Assembly (NCBI RefSeq): GCF_000524195.1
Contig: NW_020170382.1
Span: forward strand, 949,137 to 1,013,136
Origin: Echinococcus granulosus
Lineage: Eukaryota; Platyhelminthes; Cestoda; Cyclophyllidea; Taeniidae
Direction: 5' to 3'
Length of the DNA: 64,000 nt
Both the position numbers and the translations under genes were made by a program. Numbering within the stretch: the first letter of the stretch is position 1; each line of letters opens with the position of its first letter. The notes under the pieces are model-generated. The model saw only the letters and a program-made list of their open reading frames with translations. It had not been told where the DNA came from and did no database searches. Below are positions 11,646-24,275 of the stretch, piece by piece.

Positions 11646-14600
11646 AGCAGGCTAGCAGCTTGCAACAGAATTGAAAGGACCTTTGGCAAAGCATGCAATT
11701 GGTAGATCTAAGGCAGATAGGCTGATCTTTACAACTTGAATAACTTGTTCTCAGAAAGGATAGCCTCCATCTCTAGTGGGTCTTCCTCAGAGAGGAACCG
11801 GGTCTCCATAAGTCAATAAAGCAGCAGTTCAGATTCTTTTCCATGATACCGAAACTCTCCTGTTAAGTGATGGAGCTGCATTCATTCATCATGAACTTTG
11901 TGCCCATTTCTAAGAGATTGGTGTCTCTGAGGCGGAGACTTGACTGCACGGCGAAAAATCGGTTCAACTTCAAGTAGATGCCACTGGCTATTTAGGACTT
12001 TCAAAGAAAATAAAACTAACCTAGTGGGAAACACCTTCAGTTCTTAAGTTTTTACTAATGGAAAGATATTAATTCCGTTCACAAATAAAGAGAAGGAGAA
12101 GGGAAATCGGGGCGGGCAGTCCTGCCGACACGAGTGACAATGCGGGCGCTCTGAGGGTCGTCAAAGCAGCTTGGAGAATGCGGGAAGGGAGTAGCTTTGA
12201 GATGAAGGCATATTTCCAGAAAAGGTGTCAGACAGAATGCGAGAGGGATGTCAATTACCCTCCTGCTGGCGCGGACCCGGCCACAGTAGTCCGCGCGGGA
12301 CACTCCGCCCACGTCTTTGTTGTCATCAGCGTGGGTGAAAATGCGGACACGCTTGCTGTCACTCAGTCGTGTCTGATTGACATTTGGTGGGTAAGTGGGG
12401 TAGGCAACAGAGATGGGTAGAACAGTGGCTGCCACTGATGCCAGAAGAAGGGAGGATGCAAAGCCATCAGGAGCCAAATCTCTTCAAAGTCTGTCCGACA
12501 ATCCGGGTAAACCCGAAGTCGTCTTTCGTGAAAGCTTCTTGTGTGGCCATAGCATATCAGAAATTATAGGCTTTAACCTCTGCAAACGTAAAATAATGTT
12601 GGTACCACTTTTATTTTCATCAAAAGAAGGCAGTAATTTGGCTTATCCCGATACCGAAACGTGTTACTGTGGTGCTCGGCTTGTGGGGGAATGGATGCTT
12701 GCTTTATGGGGATGTCGCAGAACAAAAGGGGGTGGTGATCGTGACGTAAGCAGCCATTAATAGCGATAATTACTCATAATATGAATCATTTAGTGGTAGA
12801 AGGGACTCAGAAAAGGCCATGAAAAATTTTAATTTGCTTAAATAGACCTACCACAGTCACATACTGTCGTTTTAAAAGCAGGGGATACGTCAAACTCGGA
12901 AAAAAGTTGGCTTGGCGCCTATTTGACAATGCTGAGCATAGATTTTATCAGAACTTAATCCAGGTAGTAGCAAATGGGTGTTGGATCTAAATTAGGTCTA
13001 TGTAAAAAAGAACGAATTTATTGTCTTCTAATTTTTAAGCCTCCTGATATTTGTATCCACTCTCATTCGCCATTCTATTCTTCACTGAAATTAAGCACAT
13101 CAAAAGCTTCCATTTCGTCACATTCCGAAATCTCGAGCTGTAGGGCAAAAGATGCTTGAATTTTTTACTCATAATTCAGGAGCTCTCAAGCGGAGCTGTT
13201 CTATTCACCCCAACTAATATGCCTTTGACAACCTGATAAAAATTGAAATGGACTAAAATCAAGAGGATCCACTATGCTAATTGACTCAAGTGCTAAAAGA
13301 GGGTGTGATCTGAAAATTTTGGCATCAAGGATTGTTTATGTATGCCTAGTGTGTCGAAAGCGGTGGCAATAAGCTTAATTATGGGCTTTCAACACAAATC
13401 TGTCTACCTCTTACGATTCTCTCCTGTCAATAACGACTTCGGCTACAACTAACCACAAATGTTTATTTTCTCCTCCTCAATCCAGCATTCAGTAGTGTGA
13501 CACGCGTAATTATCCAAATTTCAATCAGCCCCTGCTTGAAATGATGGATGGATGAGTGAACAAATGAATGAATGTGTTGAAGGATTGTCGTGGGGGCACA
13601 CGTATCCATGGTCACCTCCCTAATGTCTCCCTTGCTCCATCTTTCACCTCCTGTCCTGATTGACAAGAGGGAGTGAGAGAGGGATGGACAAATGAAAGGA
13701 TGTCCACCACATACAAACAAACATAGTAAAAGAGGTGGTGATGGTGGTGGTGGGGGTGAAGATGGTGTAGGAATAAAGGGGTTGGTAGGTGCTAAATAGG
13801 GAGTAAATACATGCATACGTACAGAGACAAATCAGGAGGACAGCTTTAGAGTGAGCTGAATGGTAGAAAGGAAGGTAGAAATGACAGCTGTCCATCAGGA
13901 AGCGACAAGACGAATGGGCACACACAGTAGGCCTGAGCGGTATAGAGAGAGTAGGACAGGGCACATGTCTACTTCTCATGCATGAATAAGTCTGATTTGG
14001 GTTTGCATGAATTATAAACAAAATAGGCTGCTGTGTGGTCTAGACGTCCAGTTTTTCGAATATTCACTGCGCTGCTGTTAGAGCAATACTGATGCAATAG
14101 AATACAATTTAATTGAGCTTAAAAGTACTCGCTGTTAGTGCTTTTTAATGGTCGGGTGGACACTTGATGGTTTGCTGCTTCAAGTAATGTTTTCTTCCAC
14201 CTGAAGGGTGAAAATTTACATGCGACTGCATCTCCACCAGTCACAGCGAGGTGTGAGGTGTCTGTCCAAGTCCTAATCGGTTCCTCCTCATGAATGATGT
14301 TTAGATAAAATTAATTAATGCAAGGAGTCAACTTATAGCATATTTTAACAAAAATTCCATTTTGGCGATATTTAGTTCTTTCGATAAATGGGGTTTGAAG
14401 CATTTGCTGGATTTCGGTTCGAGAAGAACGCGTAGAGGTGTATGTCAGAGCCTATCACAGAGTGAGAACGAGGTAGAGGGTGAGTGGGTGAGAATTATGT
14501 TCTCAAAAACGCAAGGATATGTCAGTCAAAGCAAGCTGTCTAACTTGGCAAGATATGGTGTGAGAGAATCACTAACCTATCTCGACATACCCGTCAAATT

Positions 14601-17600
14601 TAACTATCTACATGATGACAGCAAATTAATTATGACTATCATTAAACAGAGAGTTGAGCAGAGTCTATGACACAACACCCTCTGTATTCAACGCATTTGA
14701 TGGTCAGATGAGTGTGATTTTTAGCTTGTTCTCAAATTTGATGAATAAGCTATGCGAAAAGACACGATGATACCGTGATACATACTCATTGAGACTAAAT
14801 AAACCAGTTCCCTCGGAACCGGTGTAACCAAGGTGATAAGTGTCGGGTGTAAACAATGGGGTTGATAGGGGCATGTGCAAGCGATTATTTTAATAGTCCC
14901 ACTTCCAACTCAAAACCATTGGGCATCTTTTTCATTTACAGCAGTGCGATTTCGCAGCAGTTCCACTTTTGGAGATGTAAGCAAAGAGAGACGACAAATC
15001 CCACGGTTTCACACCCCTAATGCTAATCGAGAGGTCGCTTTTATTAGTGCTTCCCATAATCAGGTCTGCAATTACCCGGAGCCGCAGCCATAGGAGTAAT
15101 TAGATATTTAACGATAGTCAGAGATTGTGCAAACGCCTTTTACACACGCTAAATACTCCTCTATTCCCTAAAACAATGTTTTTAAAGTTAAACTCATTAG
15201 TACATTGAGTAAAGGTGGAAAAGTAGACAACGGTGCGTAAATTTGCCTACTTGAGAACAGCTAGTTTTATTAGTTTGTGCTTAATCTTATTATAAATGGA
15301 TTTTAATCTCGTCGACTTCTTTGTGTTATTGGTTTATCAAGCAAAACATTCAAAAATCTATGCAAGCCCAGAGATTGTCGACGTACACAAGGGCATGGGA
15401 GGTCCCGGCTTGGCTCGGAGGCCCGGTACAGTCGCATAGCCTCAAAGTGTCCTGTTACCGAAACCGACGGCTAAACAAACAGTTAGCCTATTACAAAATG
15501 TGTGATTATTACCAGCTATTTCTCTCCGAAATTCATGCAAATTTAAATGACTGATCAGACTCCATTAAATCAGAAATTCACGAATAACCAGATATTTATA
15601 TCCGGTAGTGATTTTGTTTTTAATTAACCTGTCGATTTGAAAAAAATTGTTGGGTTTTAGTTTAAAGAAAAGGAAAAATCGGCATATTGTCAGATCCCTT
15701 GGGATATCACTAGTAAAGTAGCGATTTCATTTGATTTGACTAACGATCCTCTACAAGCAGTCCTGCTTTGTATCCAAAATTTTTTTTTATTAAAATTCAT
15801 TTGGCAAAAGATAACCTTCGTTTTTCAACATGAAATAAGAATGAAGATGCTCTTTGCAAATTGCTTAAGCATACATTTATGCGTTGACAGTGCGTCTAGA
15901 CAGATTACAACTGTTTGAGATGGAATGCTTACATTACTTAGAATGGACTTAAATAGTTCAAAATACCGTCAAGTGATTAGGTGATCACTCTAAGCTCCGT
16001 CTCATTTTTCGTTAAGGTGCGAATGGAGCTGAATTCTGTGGCTGTCTTCAATGCATACAACTCGCTCCATCGCCTTGCTTATCCGGGTGGACTGGATGCA
16101 TGGAATTGTTTATTTCAGTCTTGTTGAAAACTGTCTTGAATTAATTATACTTATTCTTAAAAATGTGGTATAAATGGGATATAATGAAGTAAATTTATTA
16201 ATTTTTAGTGAGCTATTGCTCAAAATTGGCAATAAATACCGAAGGCATTCATAATCCTAAAGATTACTCTCCGCTAGCCAATAATTTTCAAATATGGATT
16301 GTTTGATCTACTTTGTTTAACTGGTGTGATCAAGTGGTTAGTTAGGATTGCATTCAAAATCACGTTTCTCTGTAAAAAGCATGAATTTGAATCTTTAAAA
16401 TTAAGACACTCAATTAGCAGGTTGTTTACGCGTATAAATGATGCAAGCTCCAAAATCTCCCTGTTTGCAGTCAAATTTGCCACCTCTCTAATGATTTAGG
16501 ATGAATTAAAAAAGTGAGGAAATCTAAATAGCCCATAGCAATTCAACAGCAATGAAGTCATCAAACACGCACATGTAGGAAGATTGGTCTGCGACGTGTT
16601 AATGACCTGCTTCTTTTTTCGTCCCCTCGAATAGCAGCTTACCACTACCACCGCCAGACAAAAAAAAATTAAAATTCACGTCTTGATAAGTCCACCCATC
16701 TGTCACATTACTGACACCTGCCTAGCCTACCACAATACAGTGCTGCACTAATATAGTTTGTGATGCGAAGAGACGAGTGAAAGTGATATGCCGCACTGGT
16801 GACAGGTCCTTCAAAGGATGCACACTCCACCCTCCATGGAGTTTTCGGCATTCCTATTAACAATTCGAATTTGGGGCACTCTGTATTTAATAGAGGAAGC
16901 TGTCTAATGGCTGAAATACAAGCCCGAACTCTGGAGAAGTTGAAAAGTTTTGTTTTGTCACTCCAACAGCTTAAATTATCGATTAAATAATTAGCTTACT
17001 TCGATCCACTTTACAACAGATGATGATTCACCGTCAATTCATATCACCTCAAACCGCAATATCACCTCGTGTAAATTACACCGAATATACCACTAATGAT
17101 TTAAGCTGAGATAACCTGTTAAGTATATTTATTTACATTAGTCTTTTCTACTAATATGCACTCCTCTTAAAATGCAACGAACTAAAATCTTTTTTATTTG
17201 CTTGAATAAAAATAGGAGAAATTTCGAAAATTTTGAGGCTAAAAGACTACAGGATGTAAAATTAAGAAGTGGGAATTGCGCGAGAAGAGAGAAGCAGTAT
17301 GTTAGAGCACAACGAAAGATGCGACAGCATCTTAAGGGGTTACATGTCATTTGAGTCAGTTCGTAACACTTTCAATTCCAATGGCTTATAAACCTATAAA
17401 AGAAAGTGAATATGGGGAAATGAGATTGACAGGACTAGAGCTTGGTTTGTAAAAGGTTGGGAAAGGATGCAGAGTTTCTACTGGAAACGACAACCAGCCA
17501 TATTTCACACGAACACATCACTTTTTCACCTTGATGTAAGGCAGAGCTGACGTCCAAACTGCACTGCCATTTCTTCAACCGGGGTTAAGGAGGGCAGCAA

Positions 17601-20600
17601 CACCTCACTACAAAGGTTCATATATTAGACCAAAGGGGGGAGAGAAAATGTAAAATCAAGATTAATGGGGCTGGCATCCAGGCAGGAGGGCGATGTTTGT
17701 AAGTGTGCGGCTTGATAGCGATTGCTGCCGCCGGTTTTCAAACACCATCTCTAGCCCTCTGCACCATACCCTTCCCATCACCCTCCTCCTACGCTACCTG
17801 TCAACTTGACCCATAAATCACACTCCATGACTGAGTGCGTTTTTGGACGTCAGCTCTTAGGTAAGGTGAAGGAGATGTCGCGGTTTGATGTGTAACTCGC
17901 ACATCTTTAGCGTGTAACCAACTGCGGGTCGGATTCAACAGTCTGCTAATAGTAATTATGAATTTTTAATGCTAGAAATTAAAAATGCAAAAGACTCCTA
18001 ATTATCTCCGAAACTCAACTTCTTCAAGGCTAAATATATATTCCTTTTAAAAGCGGTATGATAAACGCCCTCTTTTTTAAAAAATTAGGGTAGATGACAC
18101 TATTATGATTTGAGGGTTTAACTTGAGAGCTGCGCAACTCGCTGAAAATCGTGGCTAGAACTATCAAACACACCGAACACTATTTATCAACAGGTGAGTC
18201 ATCGAGCAATTTAGCTTTGCAACATTATATCGATTTTTGTCACTATTGATCAATTTTCAAAGCTAAACTAATTAAGTTTGTGGCAAGTGTAAATTAATCA
18301 GCTTTGGCTATTACACTTCAATGACTCCTTCAGTAAATCGTCTAAGGCAGAATTTCTTTGTTACCAAAGTCGAGCTTAGACTACTCACAATGGAAGACTG
18401 TTCCCTAGGTTAGATCAAATCACTTGCGGCACGTGAGAATGAGTAAACCTGGTTTATAATACTACAAATCATATGCCGCTCTGCTTTAATGCACGTCATA
18501 TTCACTTAAATAGGTATTGTGGTCATGTCCCGAGAGCTCTCCATCACCAGAGTGGCAATAAAATGAGGTCAACATAATAGCTTACGGTCCGGATGGTGTG
18601 CTCAAGCGTTTTATCATCACCTGACTGTGATACTGGTCAAGTGGGAGGGTGCTTCGTACAGCACATTGCCATTTGGGACGCGGATGATAGAACATTCCAT
18701 TTGGATGCCCAGTTGGTGATGATAATATTAATAATGCAAATATCAGAGGTTTGATTTTCAGAGTCGATTTTAAAGTTTATGTGTTACATGATAGTGCTTG
18801 AAATTGGGTCAGTGTTTAGTCAGGGAGGTGTCTTTTATCACAATGTTATTATTAATAATCACACATGATTGTGATGCAAATTGGCTGAATATCATGGGCG
18901 AAATACGGGTGACTAATCGGCCTAAATTCTGCAGACAATATCGCGTTACTGGCAGAATCGAGGACGCTTCAACAGAAGATGACAACCACGGCAGCGATAC
19001 CGGAGGCATGTTTTTATTTAATTGAAGACTGTGGTAACATTAACAGCCTCCCTCTTCACTTTTAGCATGGATTTAAAAGTGGTGATCACAATATAGTTTT
19101 CCAAATCCGCTTTGGTCTAATATCACTCAATTTATAGTCATTATGCTGGAAGGTGTCGCGATTTCGATTACCCGTGTCTCGAAGACAAACAGTAACAAGG
19201 AGAAATAAAAATTGCTGTTCTTCTTGAGTAGGTACATTTAGTTTCTGCCACCATTGTAGCGTTCAAGTTGTCGCTGAGGGCATAATAGGGCACTTCAGTT
19301 TATAAGTTGGGTTAGGATAAAAGTACGGAAGAACTGGGAGACTAGCAGCCTAGTCAGCGTAAGCAGAGTCCATGCAAACCCACGGGCGAATGGGGTGTTT
19401 CACGCACTTACACGAAAATTTATTATCAAAATCCATTTTTTCGATTGAATAGAGACAACGGATGATTGAGAATTTCGCTATACCTAGCTAAGTAATCAAG
19501 TATAATTTTGTTAAATTCCCATAGAGCGTGTGATTATGTTTAGTTCTCCTCCCCTCTATCCATCAACATCGCAAAAATTTCAATCATCGAGGATGACAAA
19601 CACTCGTTGTAGTGTGGTGTTAGTATCAGTTTTTCACAGACTTTTACACAGAAAGAACACACAGTTTTTTTATAAGCACACGTATATTATTAATGTTCTT
19701 GTAAAGTAGGCATTTTCTCAGGCTCCTCCTCATTGCACAACTGCGCAAACGCCTGCTAGCAGTGAAGGTCGTGCTCAGAGGAATTAAATTGGCATTTGCG
19801 CCTTCAGTCAGTCAAACTTGGGTGGTTCGCGCCTAAGAAACATACTTACTCTCAAAAGCAAACGCCATACAAGAGAACTACCTATGGGCGATGGCCGATG
19901 AACTGCCATGGGAAGAGTGAGGCTGTGAAATAAAAGAATGCGCCAAAAGCAGTGGGCTGGCGTCACAAGTTTGTAGACAAACCGACGATGACATGACTTT
20001 ACTGCGGGGTCATAAAATTTAAACGAAACTTAAGTCCTTTTTAGTCGTAAACCGTTTGTCTTTTCACTCGACCACAGCAGAAAGTTCCATGGAGAGCAGT
20101 GACTTTTACTATCGATCAAGCTCATTGATTGGCTACGCACATCTCAATCGATAAGGCAGACTGCAGTTAAAATCGATACTCCCCCTTGTTCCTTTAGTCC
20201 CGAGAGATCCCAACTTTTTCCAGCCCTTATTTTTAATAAACATGGTTTTGTTCAGCTGTCTTGGAAGAAAGCTAACCAGGCACATGTCCAAGTCCCATTG
20301 GGTTTAAAATTTGATAGAATTTGCGTTTGCTTTTATGATCGCTCAACTTCGTGGGTGGGATACTTTTCAGGCTTCTTTTCAAAGACATTTCCTGTGCCAC
20401 ACTAGAGGAATAATACTTTGCTTTTCTGGAGTATTCCCCCAATGCCATATCGCAAGTGTTATATGATGAGTTTACTTACCATTCAAGTTTGGAACTTAGG
20501 GAGTACTGACCCCAAATGAATATGTGAGCAGCAGATTAAAACAGTCACGATATGATGGTTCCTAGTTTGCCCTGTCTAAGTAATCGTTGCAGATATATTT

Positions 20601-23600
20601 CACGTAACATCACAAAGTATGGACACACTTCAGGAGTGAGGTAGAAAATTTTGAAAAGTATTAAATAAAAATGCTTCCTGATATAAGAAGTGGATCAGAT
20701 TCCTACTCGGTGAGCCAAAAGTATATTTTTTGTTAAAATTTTAATTTTATTTATTAATCTCGCACCTTTGATAAGATGCTTGAGGAAGAACTACGTGATA
20801 GCTAAAGGTAAGTCCTCTTTGTACCATATTTTTGCAAATCATCTCCATTCTCGCTCGTATCTGGTTGTAGATGCAAGAAAGCATTTGCCCTTTTAACATA
20901 ACACTGTGCACTTTGAATGAAAATTAGTGTCCTGAAATGTTCCACAAACAGACTTTTACAGTATTTATGGAAAAATAACAGCATTTGTAAGGTATTTAAA
21001 CAAATTACACAAAAGTAAATACACTTTTAATAGTAAAAATTTTTCATCATAATTTTCATACCGAATCATCAAGCTCATCTGTCCTCAACTATTTAAGACT
21101 TTCCTTGAATTCAAGGATGATCTGAACCTAAATAATCTTTTTCTTGTGATTCAATCCCTATTAAAGTTGCATTTCTAGCTATTGGAGTAATTCAATCATC
21201 TAGAGCAGCTTCCATCCAGAAGCTGCTTACATTCCGCTAGGTTGTGTTTGAAACAGCAAACCGCGCGGGAAACTGAGCGGTGTTTGTCCTTAAAGGGAAA
21301 TCGCGATTTTGCAACCTAATTTGGGGCGAATGATAAGCCCAAAGTGTGTTAGCCTTCCCTGGGATATTTGATTTGATCTGCCCCTTGTAGGTAGGTAATC
21401 AACAAACCATGTGAACTATGCCGAGTTGCTTCGTGTGAGTATCGTCCCGAATTCGACACCGGCGTGAACGAGGTCACACATTTTTCACCACAATGCAAAT
21501 ATCATTAACGCCGAGTGTGGTGCCAATGCCGAATAGGCTAATTTGTGTGAAGAATCGGATGCTCCCACTGACACAAAACGCGCAATTTTAATGTCCTCAG
21601 CACCTCCGCATACCTCGCTGCCACTGCTGCAGGCGGAGCACAATGACCGGGTCAGTTAAAAATTGGTACTTCCTTCCACTCGATCAGTCACTCATGCACG
21701 CAGCCGAATGGTACATTGTCACGTGGACACTGCAGAGGGATCGGGTTTTCGTTCATCCTAGCGCGTAGTGGAGATGACTCCGGCAATGCCCGAATTTCAC
21801 ATGGCACTGCCAGGCAGCGGTTCGAAGCAGTTATCGCGTATCACCAGAATCTGAGCCATGAGAAAATCGCTGGCATGTGGGGGAAATTGAGTCCGGAAAA
21901 ATGATACGCTCTGTCATTTCTTCTCACGATATGCCTGCCTAATCAGTGTTTAATCACCGCAAACTCGCACCTTTAATAGGCGTGCTCAAACCTCAACTGG
22001 GAATCCTGCACCCACCTCGTTAGCTATTGCTCGTCGCTTTCGTGAAATTAACACCTTCCAATTAATAAATACATAAAATGAGTCTTCTTGTGATTTAATT
22101 TCATTTCGAAAAATTGGTTCCGGTGTCCCCTTGAAGGTGATCAATCAACTCATACTGCTTCCTGCAAAAGCAAGTCAAGAGCTGTTCACACAAGTACGAG
22201 CAGAAATTGCCTCTTCGGCCTTCCGTAACGTTCCCATTTTGAGTGTTCCTCAAAGGCATGGCTCTAAGAATTTGGGGATTTAGAGTTTCTTCAATCCGCT
22301 GAAGCAAGGACATGACGCAGATAGTTCAAAAACCCACTTTTTAACATGCCTGCTCTGCGGCGGTGCTGCGTGCATTGGCATGGCAGAAAATCTGGGTCAG
22401 ATGACTCGAAAAAAGCCGAGGGGAGACGACCACCACATGGTGACGCATCAAAGCAAAGGCCGCCAAATTTTGGGCTAATGGTGGCTTGACAATGATCACT
22501 CCCCTCCTCCTTCGGCTACACGCCTCTTTTAAAGCCCGATTGGGCAATTGCGGCAGCTACTGATTACCGAACCCGGCCTACTCGTGGAAGGACGGAAACC
22601 GGGCGCTTCCTATCGGTGGTTGGCGAGACTAAAAAATCCAAACAGCATACAAGTAGCAGCTTCGATGCGGCGGGTGGTTTGTTCTTATTAGATCAACAGC
22701 TAAGCCGTATTGATTTTTCATTCTCAAATTATTGATTTTATTTTACTGGGATGACAGATGGAGGGCATACCAGTCGGTCCTATCCCAGTGTAAACAATCC
22801 TATTTAAGTAGGATCCATGTATTGGAAAACATGACTAAATAATTAATTGTACTTTTTATTTCCTAAAAAAATAAATTCTACAAAAGTCGTTGGGAATGGT
22901 TGCCCTCGATTTTGAGGGCGAGAATGTTAAGGCAAAGATTATTTTATTTCAAGGTCAGAAGTCATCTCCACTAAATTGTTTCTCAGGGACAATTTTGATA
23001 AACACACTTTCAGTGTCATTTAATCTCGGTTGGAATAACAAACGGAGTAGAAAGTGGAACGCCCTTAGCTGTTTGTTTTTGATCTTGTTCCCTTTAACTG
23101 GAAAGTCCTCGTACCCTCTTATTCTTGTATATGCCTTAAATTTAACCTAATCAAGGAATAATGCATGTTGGTGTAACTGTTAGAGCATCCGAGAGTAGGA
23201 GAGTCCTTATTCGTCGCTGTGTTGAATGATTTACGCCAACACATCTTTATGTTCTGTCACTACAAACGTGATGGATTCCGGATCCAATTTGTTGTGCGAA
23301 AATCTCGGTGGATGAGTAACTACAACATCATCATACATTAGGGCCTACGAAATTGGGAGTACTGAGCTATAAAACCACATTAATAATACTTAGTAGGGTC
23401 CATTAGAGTCATGAAAATTTAGCTGAGAAAATTTTGCATCTGTTGGGGATTATCAAAAAGAAAAAGATACATCACTCATCTGGAGTGAAATCGAAGACAT
23501 TTTATTCATAGTCCTTTTCAAAGTAATCATTGAGGTGGTGTTACAAAGATCCTTTCTTGGTAGAAGTGGTGGAGTCGATCCATGCCTCGTCATTAAAGGG

Positions 23601-23993
23601 GTTCAAGCTTTTCTAATCAACAAAAATACACTACCGGTTTTTTCTTAAGAAAATTTTTAGCTAGTTTTCAGAGCTATCTACAAAGAAGTATCTTTCACCG
23701 GTGAAGGCTCAGTCGATTTTAAGACCATTGCTATCCAGTTGTCTACATTCATCAGCTGAATTGACTATCGCATACCATGAGGTCGTGTTTTCTCAAGGTG
23801 GAGTAGTCGTGATTGTAACTACCAGGGATGTTAAGTTGGTCATAATTTATGCCATCCAGCTGAATGGCATAGCTTGTAATAGGATCAATCTGGCAACTGG
23901 GATCGCTGACATCACCCTGGCCACCCGAACGCCTTTGAAGTTGGTACGTGTGCGCCCAAATCAAACGTCTGTGTTCGTAGGAATAGAAGACAG
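11646..23993. other. Intergenic, no gene seen
   Basis: No exon with domain or splice support was found. A GC-richer block at about 12080-12420 is open on both strands; the minus frame (132 residues) starts with a hydrophobic stretch but has no other support. Another block at 13600-14000 is rich in GGTGG and GAGAGG runs, with the shadow Pro/Ser frames such runs give. The rest is AT-richer unique-looking sequence. Confidence 0.45.
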
Positions 23994-24093
23994 NNNNNNN
24001 NNNNNNNNNNNNNNNNNNNNNNNNNNNNNNNNNNNNNNNNNNNNNNNNNNNNNNNNNNNNNNNNNNNNNNNNNNNNNNNNNNNNNNNNNNNNN
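23994..24093. other. Assembly gap of 100 N
   Basis: Exactly 100 N, which is the usual placeholder for a gap of unknown size. It abuts a long GGA repeat, which probably caused the break. Open frames reported across it are artefacts. Confidence 0.99.
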
Positions 24094-24150
24094 GGAGGAG
24101 GAGGAGGAGGAGGAGGAGGAGGAGGAGGAGGAGGAGGAGGAGGAGGAGGA
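24094..24150 (+). repeat. (GGA)19 trinucleotide repeat at gap edge
   Basis: Nineteen perfect GGA units (TCC on the other strand) run directly out of the N gap, so the true array is probably longer. It is not flanked by a supported exon. Confidence 0.9.
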
Positions 24151-24209
24151 GTAGGGGTTGTGCATAAAACTGCGCTTGGACGCACAAATGCACCACAACT
24201 GGCTAATTG

Positions 24210-24275
24210 AATAGGGGTGTACGTGTGTGTCTGTGTGTGTATATAATAGCGCCTACACACACGCACGCACGCGCT
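24210..24275 (+). repeat. GT/CA and CACG dinucleotide-rich tract
   Basis: A run of GTGTGT interrupted by C and followed by tatata, then CACACACGCACGCACGCG. It is alternating purine-pyrimidine simple sequence. Confidence 0.75.

Noticed and set aside
12079..12477. 132-residue minus-strand frame with a hydrophobic N-terminus
   Set aside because: Lies in a GC-richer block that is open in several frames on both strands; no homologue or other support.
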